64,000 nt of DNA from Auanema rhodensis. Its lineage: Eukaryota; Nematoda; Chromadorea; Rhabditida; Rhabditidae. Location of the stretch: positions 16,717,267 through 16,781,266 of the forward strand of contig OZ059898.1 in NCBI GenBank assembly GCA_964057225.1, given 5' to 3'. The notes under the pieces were generated by a model. It ran no database searches, was not told the origin of the DNA, and saw nothing but the letters and a program-made list of their open reading frames with translations. Below, piece after piece: positions 26,577 through 39,596 of this stretch (position 1 is the stretch's first letter; the number at the start of each line of letters is the position of its first letter). The position numbers were made by a program, and so were the translations under genes.

Positions 26577-29500
26577 CCGCATCTCTTTATCTTTTACGTG
26601 AAGCGAGTTACATACCAAGTGCACATCACGTGTACATTTAATTAGCATAAATTAAAGTTCACGTAAATTTCAAAGACATGGTTACCATGAACCAATATCA
26701 ATAGAAATTTGTTTTTAGACTAATATGGACATGGGGAATCTAATTTTGAAAACCGCATCTCTTTATCTTTTACGTGAAGCGAGTTACATACCAAGTGCAC
26801 ATCACGTGTACATTTAATTAGCATAAATTAAAGTTCACGTAAATTTCAAAGTCATGGTTACCATGAACCAATATCAATAAAAATTTGTTTTTAGACTAAT
26901 ATGGACATGGGAAATCTAATTTTGAAAACCGCATCTCTTTATCTTTCACGTGAAGCGAGTTACATACCAAGTGCACATCACGTGTACATTTAATTAGCAT
27001 AAATTAAAGTTCACGTAAATTTCAAAGTCATGGTTACCATGAACCAATATCAACAAAAATTTGTTTTGAGACTAATATGGACATGAGGAATCTAATTTTA
27101 AAAACCGCATCTCTTTATCTTTCACGTGAAGCGAGTTACATACCAAGTGCACATCACGTGTACATTTAATTAGCATAAATTAAAGTTCACGTAAATTTCA
27201 AAGTCATGGTTACCATGCACCAATATCAATAAAAATTTGTTTTGAGACTAATATGGACATGGGGAATCTAATTTTGAAAACCGCATCTCTTTATCTTTTA
27301 CGTGAAGCGAGTTACATACCAAGTGCACATCACGTGTACATTTAATTAGCATAAATTAAAGTTCACGTAAATTTCAAAGTCATGGTTACCATGAACCAAT
27401 ATCAATAAAAATTTGTTTTTAGACTAATATGGACATGGGGAATCTAATTTTGAAAACCGCATCTCTTTATCTCTCACGTGAAGCGAGTTACATACCAAGT
27501 ACACATCACGTGTACATTTAATTAGCATAAATTAAAGTTCACGTAAATTTCAAAGTCATGGTTACCATGAACCAATATCAACAAAAATTTGTTTTGAGAC
27601 TAATATGGACATGGGGAATCTAATTTTAAAAACCGCATCTCTTTATCTTTCACGTGAAGCGAGTTACATACCAAGTGCACATCACGTGTACATTTAATTA
27701 GCATAAATTAAAGTTCACGTAAATTTCAAAGTCATGGTTACCATGAACCAATATCAATAAAAATATGTTTTTAGACTAATATGGACATGGGGAATCTAAT
27801 TTTGAAAACCGCATCTCTTTATCTTTCACGTGAAGCGAGTTACATACCAAGTGCACATCACGTGTACATTTAATTAGCATAAATTAAAGTTCACGTAAAT
27901 TTCAAAGTCATGGTTCCCATGAACCAATATCAATAAAAATTTGTTTTTAGACTAATATGGACATGGGGAATCTAATTTTGAAAACCCCATCTCTTTATCT
28001 TTCACGTGAAGCGAGTTACATACCAAGTGCACATCACGTGTACATTTAATTAGCATAAATTAAAGTTCACGTAAATTTCAAAGTCATGGTTACCATGAAC
28101 CAATATCAATAAAAATTTGTTTTTAGACTAGAATGGACATGGGGAATCTAATTTTGAAAAACCGCATCTCTTTATCTTTCACGTGAAGCGAGTTACATAC
28201 CAAGTGCACATCACGTGTACATTTAATTAGCATAAATTAAAGTTCACGTAAATTTCAAAGTCATGGTTACCATGAACCAATATCAACAAAAATTTGTTTT
28301 GAGACTAATATGGACATGGGGAATCTAATTTTAAAAACCGCATCTCTTTATCTTTCACGTGAAGCGAGTTACATACCAAGTGCACATCACGTGTACATTT
28401 AATTAGCATAAATTAAAGTTCACGTAAATTTCAAAGTCATGGTTACCATGAACCAATATCAATAAAAATTTGTTTTTAGACTAATATGGACATGGGGAAT
28501 CTAATTTTGAAAACCGCATCTCTTTATCTTTCACGTGAAGCGAGTTACATACCAAGTGCACATCACGTGTACATTTAATTAGCATAAATTAAAGTTCACG
28601 TAAATTTCAAAGTCATGGTTCCCATGAACCAATATCAATAAAAATTTGTTTTTAGACTAATATGGACATGGGGAATCTAATTTTGAAAACCGCATCTCTT
28701 TATCTTTCACGTGAAGCGAGTTACATACCAAGTGCACATCACGTGTACATTTAATTAGCATAAATTAAAGTTCACGTAAATTTCAAAGTCATGGTTACCA
28801 TGAACCAATATCAATAAAAATTTGTTTTTAGACTAGAATGGACATGGGGAATCTAATTTTGAAAACCGCATCTCTTTATCTTTCACGTGAAGCGAGTTAC
28901 ATACCAAGTGCACATCACGTGTACATTTAATTAGCATAAATTAAAGTTCACGTAAATTTCAAAGTCATGGTTACCATGAACCAATATCAATAAAAATTTG
29001 TTTTTAGACTAATATGGACATGGGGAATCTAATTTTGAAAACCGCATCTCTTTATCTTTCACGTGAAGCGAGTTACATACCAAGTGCACATCACGTGTAC
29101 ATTTAATTAGCATAAATTAAAGTTCACGTAAATTTCAAAGTCATGGTTACCATGAACTAATATCAACAAAAATTTGTTTTGAGACTAATATGGACATGGG
29201 GAATCTAATTTTGAAAACCGCATCTCTTTATCTTTCACGTGAAGCGAGTTACATACCAAGTGCACATCACGTTTACATTTAATTAGCATAAATTAAAGTT
29301 CACGTAAATTTCAAAGTCATGGTTACCATGAACTAATATCAACAAAAATTTGTTTTGAGACTAATATGGACATGGGGAATCTAATTTTGAAAACCGCATC
29401 TCTTTATCTTTCACGTGAAGCGAGTTACATACCAAGTGCACATCACGTTTACATTTAATTAGCATAAATTAAAGTTCACGTAAATTTCAAAGTCATGGTT

Positions 29501-32500
29501 ACCATGAACTAATATCAACAAAAATTTGTTTTGAGACTAATATGGACATGGGGAATCTAATTTTGAAAACCGCATCTCTTTATCTTTCACGTGAAGCGAG
29601 TTACATACCAAGTGCACATCACGTTTACATTTAATTAGCATAAATTAAAGTTCACGTAAATTTCAAAGTCATGGTTACCATGAACTAATATCAACAAAAA
29701 TTTGTTTTGAGACTAATATGGACATGGGGAATCTAATTTTGAAAACCGCATCTCTTTATCTTTCACGTGAAGCGAGTTACATACCAAGTGCACATCACGT
29801 TTACATTTAATTAGCATAAATTAAAGTTCACGTAAATTTCAAAGTCATGGTTACCATGAACTAATATCAACAAAAATTTGTTTTGAGACTAATATGGACA
29901 TGGGGAATCTAATTTTGAAAACCGCATCTCTTTATCTTTCACGTGAAGCGAGTTACATACCAAGTGCACATCACGTCTACATTTAATTAGCATAAATTAA
30001 AGTTCACGTAAATTTCAAAGTCATGGTTACCATGCACCAATATCAATAAAAATTTGTTTTAGACTAATATGGACATGAGGAATCTAATTTTGAAAACCGC
30101 ATCTCTTTATCTTTCACGTGAAGCGAGTTACATACCAAGTGCACATCACGTGTACATTTAATTAGCATAAATTAAAGTTCACGTAAATTTCAAAGTCATG
30201 GTTACCATGAACCAATATCAATAAAAATTTGTTTTTAGACTAATATGGACATGGGGAATCTAATTTTGAAAACCGCATCTCTTTATCTTTTACGTGAAGC
30301 GAGTTACATACCAAGTGCACATCACGTGTACATTTAATTAGCATAAATTAAAGTTCACGTAAATTTCAAAGTCATGGTTACCATGAACCAATATCAATAA
30401 CAATTTGTTTTTAGACTAATATGGACATGGGGAATCTAATTTTGAAAACCGCATCTCTTTATCTTTCACGTGAAGCGAGTTACATACCAAGTGCACATCA
30501 CGTGTACATTTAATTAGCATAAATTAAAGTTCACGTAAATTTCAAAGTCATGGTTACCATGAACCAATATCAATAAAAATTTGTTTTTAGACTAATATGG
30601 ACATGGGGAATCTAATTTTGAAAACCGCATCTCTTTATCTTTTACGTGAAGCGAGTTACATACCAAGTGCACATCACGTGTACATTTAATTAGCATAAAT
30701 TAAAGTTCACGTAAATTTCAAAGACATGGTTACCATGAACCAATATCAATAGAAATTTGTTTTTAGACTAATATGGACATGGGGAATCTAATTTTGAAAA
30801 CCGCATCTCTTTATCTTTTACGTGAAGCGAGTTACATACCAAGTGCACATCACGTGTACATTTAATTAGCATAAATTAAAGTTCACGTAAATTTCAAAGT
30901 CATGGTTACCATGAACCAATATCAATAAAAATTTGTTTTTAGACTAATATGGACATGGGAAATCTAATTTTGAAAACCGCATCTCTTTATCTTTCACGTG
31001 AAGCGAGTTACATACCAAGTGCACATCACGTGTACATTTAATTAGCATAAATTAAAGTTCACGTAAATTTCAAAGTCATGGTTACCATGAACCAATATCA
31101 ACAAAAATTTGTTTTGAGACTAATATGGACATGAGGAATCTAATTTTAAAAACCGCATCTCTTTATCTTTCACGTGAAGCGAGTTACATACCAAGTGCAC
31201 ATCACGTGTACATTTAATTAGCATAAATTAAAGTTCACGTAAATTTCAAAGTCATGGTTACCATGCACCAATATCAATAAAAATTTGTTTTGAGACTAAT
31301 ATGGACATGGGGAATCTAATTTTGAAAACCGCATCTCTTTATCTTTTACGTGAAGCGAGTTACATACCAAGTGCACATCACGTGTACATTTAATTAGCAT
31401 AAATTAAAGTTCACGTAAATTTCAAAGTCATGGTTACCATGAACCAATATCAATAAAAATTTGTTTTTAGACTAATATGGACATGGGGAATCTAATTTTG
31501 AAAACCGCATCTCTTTATCTCTCACGTGAAGCGAGTTACATACCAAGTACACATCACGTGTACATTTAATTAGCATAAATTAAAGTTCACGTAAATTTCA
31601 AAGTCATGGTTACCATGAACCAATATCAACAAAAATTTGTTTTGAGACTAATATGGACATGGGGAATCTAATTTTAAAAACCGCATCTCTTTATCTTTCA
31701 CGTGAAGCGAGTTACATACCAAGTGCACATCACGTGTACATTTAATTAGCATAAATTAAAGTTCACGTAAATTTCAAAGTCATGGTTACCATGAACCAAT
31801 ATCAATAAAAATTTGTTTTTAGACTAATATGGACATGGGGAATCTAATTTTGAAAACCGCATCTCTTTATCTTTCACGTGAAGCGAGTTACATACCAAGT
31901 GCACATCACGTGTACATTTAATTAGCATAAATTAAAGTTCACGTAAATTTCAAAGTCATGGTTCCCATGAACCAATATCAATAAAAATTTGTTTTTAGAC
32001 TAATATGGACATGGGGAATCTAATTTTGGAAACCGCATCTCTTTATCTTTCACGTGAAGCGAGTTACATACCAAGTGCACATCACGTGTACATTTAATTA
32101 GCATAAATTAAAGTTCACGTAAATTTCAAAGTCATGGTTACCATGAACCAATATCAATAAAAATTTGTTTTTAGACTAGAATGGACATGGGGAATCTAAT
32201 TTTGAAAACCGCATCTCTTTATCTTTCACGTGAAGCGAGTTACATACCAAGTGCACATCACGTGTACATTTAATTAGCATAAATTAAAGTTCACGTAAAT
32301 TTCAAAGTCATGGTTACCATGAACCAATATCAACAAAAATTTGTTTTGAGACTAATATGGACATGGGGAATCTAATTTTAAAAACCGCATCTCTTTATCT
32401 TTCACGTGAAGCGAGTTACATACCAAGTGCACATCACGTGTACATTTAATTAGCATAAATTAAAGTTCACGTAAATTTCAAAGTCATGGTTACCATGAAC

Positions 32501-33968
32501 CAATATCAATAAAAATTTGTTTTTAGACTAATATGGACATGGGGAATCTAATTTTGAAAACCGCATCTCTTTATCTTTCACGTGAAGCGAGTTACATACC
32601 AAGTGCACATCACGTGTACATTTAATTAGCATAAATTAAAGTTCACGTAAATTTCAAAGTCATGGTTACCATGAACCAATATCAATAAAAATTTGTTTTT
32701 AGACTAGAATGGACATGGGGAATCTAATTTTGAAAACCGCATCTCTTTATCTTTCACGTGAAGCGAGTTACATACCAAGTGCACATCACGTGTACATTTA
32801 ATTAGCATAAATTAAAGTTCACGTAAATTTCAAAGTCATGGTTACCATGCACCAATATCAATAACAATTTGTTTTTAGACTAATATGGACATGGGGAATC
32901 TAATTTTGAAAACCGCATCTCTTTATCTTTTACGTGAAGCGAGTTACATACCAAGTGCACATCACGTGTACATTTAATTAGCATAAATTAAAGTTCACGT
33001 AAATTTCAAAGTCATGGTTACCATGAACCAATATCAATAAAAATTTGTTTTTAGACTAATATGGACATGGGGAATCTAATTTTGAAAACCGCATCTCTTT
33101 ATCTTTCACGTGAAGCGAGTTACATACCAAGTGCACATCACGTGTACATTTAATTAGCATAAATTAAAGTTCACGTAAATTTCAAAGTCATGGTTACCAT
33201 GAACTAATATCAACAAAAATTTGTTTTGAGACTAATATGGACATGGGGAATCTAATTTTGAAAACCGCATCTCTTTATCTTTCACGTGAAGCGAGTTACA
33301 TACCAAGTGCACATCACGTTTACATTTAATTAGCATAAATTAAAGTTCACGTAAATTTCAAAGTCATGGTTACCATGAACTAATATCAACAAAAATTTGT
33401 TTTGAGACTAATATGGACATGGGGAATCTAATTTTGAAAACCGCATCTCTTTATCTTTCACGTGAAGCGAGTTACATACCAAGTGCACATCACGTTTACA
33501 TTTAATTAGCATAAATTAAAGTTCACGTAAATTTCAAAGTCATGGTTACCATGAACTAATATCAACAAAAATTTGTTTTGAGACTAATATGGACATGGGG
33601 AATCTAATTTTGAAAACCGCATCTCTTTATCTTTCACGTGAAGCGAGTTACATACCAAGTGCACATCACGTGTACATTTAATTAGCATAAATTAAAGTTC
33701 ACGTAAATTTCAAAGTCATGGTTACCATGAACTAATATCAACAAAAATTTGTTTTGAGACTAATATGGACATGGGGAATCTAATTTTGAAAACCGCATCT
33801 CTTTATCTTTCACGTGAAGCGAGTTACATACCAAGTGCACATCACGTGTACATTTAATTAGCATAAATTAAAGTTCACGTAAATTTCAAAGTCATGGTTA
33901 CCATGAACTAATATCAACAAAAATTTGTTTTGAGACTAATATGGACATGGGGAATCTAATTTTGAAAA
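26577..33968 (+). repeat. Satellite 1 domain C2: 23-monomer (about 4.05-kb) repeat, two diverged copies
   Basis: Monomers from 26577 to 28513 match those from 30625 to 32560 in order. They share rare markers such as AATAGAAATTT, GGGAAATC, the CAACAAAA..TTTTGAGAC plus ATGAGG plus TTTTAAAAACC monomer, and GGTTCCC followed by GACTAGAATGG. The offset is 4048 bp, falling to 4047 after a 1-bp insertion near 28160. The copies differ by private changes (AAAAATATG near 27770, CCCCATCTC at 27985, TTTTGGAAACC near 32027) and by loss of one GGTTCCC monomer in copy 2. A run of closely similar GAACTAAT monomers, most with CACGTTTAC, lies at 29042-29921. No gene is seen. Confidence 0.75.
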
Positions 33969-34143
33969 CCGCATCTCTTTATCTTTCACGTGAAGCGAGT
34001 TACATACCAAGTGCACATCACGTGTACATTTAATTAGCATAAATTAAAGTTCACGTAAATTTCAAAGTCATGGTTACCATGCACCAATATCAATAAAAAT
34101 TTGTTTTAGACTAATATGGACATGAGGAATCTAATTTTGAAAA
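32737..34143 (+). repeat. 8-monomer module of domain C (first of five occurrences)
   Basis: The order CATGCACC, CTTTTACG, GAACTAAT, two CACGTTTAC plus GAACTAAT, two GAACTAAT, then CATGCACC plus ATGAGG appears at 32737-34143, 36607-38013, 38190-39596, 45405-46812 and 47341-48748. In the first three the final monomer has the 1-bp deletion TTTTAGAC. In the last two it lacks the deletion and ends TTTTAAAAACC, so there are two lineages of the same cassette separated by about 6 kb. The first occurrence overlaps the first monomer of the 9-mer at 33969. Confidence 0.78.
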
Positions 34144-35551
34144 CCGCATCTCTTTATCTTTCACGTGAAGCGAGTTACATACCAAGTGCACATCACGTGT
34201 ACATTTAATTAGCATAAATTAAAGTTCACGTAAATTTCAAAGTCATGGTTACCATGAACCAATATCAATAAAAATTTGTTTTTAGACTAGAATGGACATG
34301 GGGAATCTAATTTTGAAAACCGCATCTCTTTATCTTTCACGTGAAGCGAGTTACATACCAAGTGCACATCACGTGTACATTTAATTAGCATAAATTAAAG
34401 TTCACGTAAATTTCAAAGTCATGGTTACCATGAACCAATATCAACAAAAATTTGTTTTGAGACTAATATGGACATGGGGAATCTAATTTTAAAAACCGCA
34501 TCTCTTTATCTTTCACGTGAAGCGAGTTACATACCAAGTGCACATCACGTGTACATTTAATTAGCATAAATTAAAGTTCACGTAAATTTCAAAGTCATGG
34601 TTACCATGAACCAATATCAATAAAAATTTGTTTTTAGACTAATATGGACATGGGGAATCTAATTTTGAAAACCGCATCTCTTTATCTTTCACGTGAAGCG
34701 AGTTACATACCAAGTGCACATCACGTGTACATTTAATTAGCATAAATTAAAGTTCACGTAAATTTCAAAGTCATGGTTCCCATGAACCAATATCAATAAA
34801 AATTTGTTTTTAGACTAATATGGACATGGGGAATCTAATTTTGAAAACCGCATCTCTTTATCTTTCACGTGAAGCGAGTTACATACCAAGTGCACATCAC
34901 GTGTACATTTAATTAGCATAAATTAAAGTTCACGTAAATTTCAAAGTCATGGTTACCATGAACCAATATCAATAAAAATTTGTTTTTAGACTAGAATGGA
35001 CATGGGGAATCTAATTTTGAAAACCGCATCTCTTTATCTTTCACGTGAAGCGAGTTACATACCAAGTGCACATCACGTGTACATTTAATTAGCATAAATT
35101 AAAGTTCACGTAAATTTCAAAGTCATGGTTACCATGCACCAATATCAATAAAAATTTGTTTTTAGACTAATATGGACATGGGGAATCTAATTTTGAAAAC
35201 CGCATCTCTTTATCTTTTACGTGAAGCGAGTTACATACCAAGTGCACATCACGTGTACATTTAATTAGCATAAATTAAAGTTCACGTAAATTTCAAAGTC
35301 ATGGTTACCATGAACCAATATCAATAAAAATTTGTTTTTAGACTAATATGGACATGGGGAATCTAATTTTGAAAACCGCATCTCTTTATCTTTCACGTGA
35401 AGCGAGTTACATACCAAGTGCACATCACGTGTACATTTAATTAGCATAAATTAAAGTTCACGTAAATTTCAAAGTCATGGTTACCATGAACTAATATCAA
35501 CAAAAATTTGTTTTGAGACTAATATGGACATGGGGAATCTAATTTTGAAAA
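33969..35551 (+). repeat. 9-monomer higher-order repeat, copy 1 (1583 bp)
   Basis: The monomer order is CATGCACC with TTTTAGAC (1-bp deletion) and ATGAGG; AGAATGG; CAACAAAA with TTTTAAAAACC; majority type; GGTTCCC; AGAATGG; CATGCACC; CTTTTACG; GAACTAAT. It is followed directly by an identical order. The unit is 1583 rather than 1584 bp because of the deletion in its first monomer. Confidence 0.82.
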
Positions 35552-37134
35552 CCGCATCTCTTTATCTTTCACGTGAAGCGAGTTACATACCAAGTGCACA
35601 TCACGTGTACATTTAATTAGCATAAATTAAAGTTCACGTAAATTTCAAAGTCATGGTTACCATGCACCAATATCAATAAAAATTTGTTTTAGACTAATAT
35701 GGACATGAGGAATCTAATTTTGAAAACCGCATCTCTTTATCTTTCACGTGAAGCGAGTTACATACCAAGTGCACATCACGTGTACATTTAATTAGCATAA
35801 ATTAAAGTTCACGTAAATTTCAAAGTCATGGTTACCATGAACCAATATCAATAAAAATTTGTTTTTAGACTAGAATGGACATGGGGAATCTAATTTTGAA
35901 AACCGCATCTCTTTATCTTTCACGTGAAGCGAGTTACATACCAAGTGCACATCACGTGTACATTTAATTAGCATAAATTAAAGTTCACGTAAATTTCAAA
36001 GTCATGGTTACCATGAACCAATATCAACAAAAATTTGTTTTGAGACTAATATGGACATGGGGAATCTAATTTTAAAAACCGCATCTCTTTATCTTTCACG
36101 TGAAGCGAGTTACATACCAAGTGCACATCACGTGTACATTTAATTAGCATAAATTAAAGTTCACGTAAATTTCAAAGTCATGGTTACCATGAACCAATAT
36201 CAATAAAAATTTGTTTTTAGACTAATATGGACATGGGGAATCTAATTTTGAAAACCGCATCTCTTTATCTTTCACGTGAAGCGAGTTACATACCAAGTGC
36301 ACATCACGTGTACATTTAATTAGCATAAATTAAAGTTCACGTAAATTTCAAAGTCATGGTTCCCATGAACCAATATCAATAAAAATTTGTTTTTAGACTA
36401 ATATGGACATGGGGAATCTAATTTTGAAAACCGCATCTCTTTATCTTTCACGTGAAGCGAGTTACATACCAAGTGCACATCACGTGTACATTTAATTAGC
36501 ATAAATTAAAGTTCACGTAAATTTCAAAGTCATGGTTACCATGAACCAATATCAATAAAAATTTGTTTTTAGACTAGAATGGACATGGGGAATCTAATTT
36601 TGAAAACCGCATCTCTTTATCTTTCACGTGAAGCGAGTTACATACCAAGTGCACATCACGTGTACATTTAATTAGCATAAATTAAAGTTCACGTAAATTT
36701 CAAAGTCATGGTTACCATGCACCAATATCAATAAAAATTTGTTTTTAGACTAATATGGACATGGGGAATCTAATTTTGAAAACCGCATCTCTTTATCTTT
36801 TACGTGAAGCGAGTTACATACCAAGTGCACATCACGTGTACATTTAATTAGCATAAATTAAAGTTCACGTAAATTTCAAAGTCATGGTTACCATGAACCA
36901 ATATCAATAAAAATTTGTTTTTAGACTAATATGGACATGGGGAATCTAATTTTGAAAACCGCATCTCTTTATCTTTCACGTGAAGCGAGTTACATACCAA
37001 GTGCACATCACGTGTACATTTAATTAGCATAAATTAAAGTTCACGTAAATTTCAAAGTCATGGTTACCATGAACTAATATCAACAAAAATTTGTTTTGAG
37101 ACTAATATGGACATGGGGAATCTAATTTTGAAAA
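35552..37134 (+). repeat. 9-monomer higher-order repeat, copy 2 (1583 bp)
   Basis: This is the head-to-tail copy of 33969-35551 with the same nine monomer types and the same 1-bp deletion. After it, the last three types continue into the 8-monomer module that runs to 38013, so the 9-mer is an internal expansion of a larger cassette. Confidence 0.82.
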
Positions 37135-39596
37135 CCGCATCTCTTTATCTTTCACGTGAAGCGAGTTACATACCAAGTGCACATCACGTTTACATTTAAT
37201 TAGCATAAATTAAAGTTCACGTAAATTTCAAAGTCATGGTTACCATGAACTAATATCAACAAAAATTTGTTTTGAGACTAATATGGACATGGGGAATCTA
37301 ATTTTGAAAACCGCATCTCTTTATCTTTCACGTGAAGCGAGTTACATACCAAGTGCACATCACGTTTACATTTAATTAGCATAAATTAAAGTTCACGTAA
37401 ATTTCAAAGTCATGGTTACCATGAACTAATATCAACAAAAATTTGTTTTGAGACTAATATGGACATGGGGAATCTAATTTTGAAAACCGCATCTCTTTAT
37501 CTTTCACGTGAAGCGAGTTACATACCAAGTGCACATCACGTGTACATTTAATTAGCATAAATTAAAGTTCACGTAAATTTCAAAGTCATGGTTACCATGA
37601 ACTAATATCAACAAAAATTTGTTTTGAGACTAATATGGACATGGGGAATCTAATTTTGAAAACCGCATCTCTTTATCTTTCACGTGAAGCGAGTTACATA
37701 CCAAGTGCACATCACGTGTACATTTAATTAGCATAAATTAAAGTTCACGTAAATTTCAAAGTCATGGTTACCATGAACTAATATCAACAAAAATTTGTTT
37801 TGAGACTAATATGGACATGGGGAATCTAATTTTGAAAACCGCATCTCTTTATCTTTCACGTGAAGCGAGTTACATACCAAGTGCACATCACGTGTACATT
37901 TAATTAGCATAAATTAAAGTTCACGTAAATTTCAAAGTCATGGTTACCATGCACCAATATCAATAAAAATTTGTTTTAGACTAATATGGACATGAGGAAT
38001 CTAATTTTGAAAACCGCATCTCTTTATCTTTCACGTGAAGCGAGTTACATACCAAGTGCACATCACGTGTACATTTAATTAGCATAAATTAAAGTTCACG
38101 TAAATTTCAAAGTCATGGTTACCATGAACCAATATCAATAAAAATTTGTTTTTAGACTAGAATGGACATGGGGAATCTAATTTTGAAAACCGCATCTCTT
38201 TATCTTTCACGTGAAGCGAGTTACATACCAAGTGCACATCACGTGTACATTTAATTAGCATAAATTAAAGTTCACGTAAATTTCAAAGTCATGGTTACCA
38301 TGCACCAATATCAATAAAAATTTGTTTTTAGACTAATATGGACATGGGGAATCTAATTTTGAAAACCGCATCTCTTTATCTTTTACGTGAAGCGAGTTAC
38401 ATACCAAGTGCACATCACGTGTACATTTAATTAGCATAAATTAAAGTTCACGTAAATTTCAAAGTCATGGTTACCATGAACCAATATCAATAAAAATTTG
38501 TTTTTAGACTAATATGGACATGGGGAATCTAATTTTGAAAACCGCATCTCTTTATCTTTCACGTGAAGCGAGTTACATACCAAGTGCACATCACGTGTAC
38601 ATTTAATTAGCATAAATTAAAGTTCACGTAAATTTCAAAGTCATGGTTACCATGAACTAATATCAACAAAAATTTGTTTTGAGACTAATATGGACATGGG
38701 GAATCTAATTTTGAAAACCGCATCTCTTTATCTTTCACGTGAAGCGAGTTACATACCAAGTGCACATCACGTTTACATTTAATTAGCATAAATTAAAGTT
38801 CACGTAAATTTCAAAGTCATGGTTACCATGAACTAATATCAACAAAAATTTGTTTTGAGACTAATATGGACATGGGGAATCTAATTTTGAAAACCGCATC
38901 TCTTTATCTTTCACGTGAAGCGAGTTACATACCAAGTGCACATCACGTTTACATTTAATTAGCATAAATTAAAGTTCACGTAAATTTCAAAGTCATGGTT
39001 ACCATGAACTAATATCAACAAAAAATTGTTTTGAGACTAATATGGACATGGGGAATCTAATTTTGAAAACCGCATCTCTTTATCTTTCACGTGAAGCGAG
39101 TTACATACCAAGTGCACATCACGTGTACATTTAATTAGCATAAATTAAAGTTCACGTAAATTTCAAAGTCATGGTTACCATGAACTAATATCAACAAAAA
39201 TTTGTTTTGAGACTAATATGGACATGGGGAATCTAATTTTGAAAACCGCATCTCTTTATCTTTCACGTGAAGCGAGTTACATACCAAGTGCACATCACGT
39301 GTACATTTAATTAGCATAAATTAAAGTTCACGTAAATTTCAAAGTCATGGTTACCATGAACTAATATCAACAAAAATTTGTTTTGAGACTAATATGGACA
39401 TGGGGAATCTAATTTTGAAAACCGCATCTCTTTATCTTTCACGTGAAGCGAGTTACATACCAAGTGCACATCACGTGTACATTTAATTAGCATAAATTAA
39501 AGTTCACGTAAATTTCAAAGTCATGGTTACCATGCACCAATATCAATAAAAATTTGTTTTAGACTAATATGGACATGAGGAATCTAATTTTGAAAA

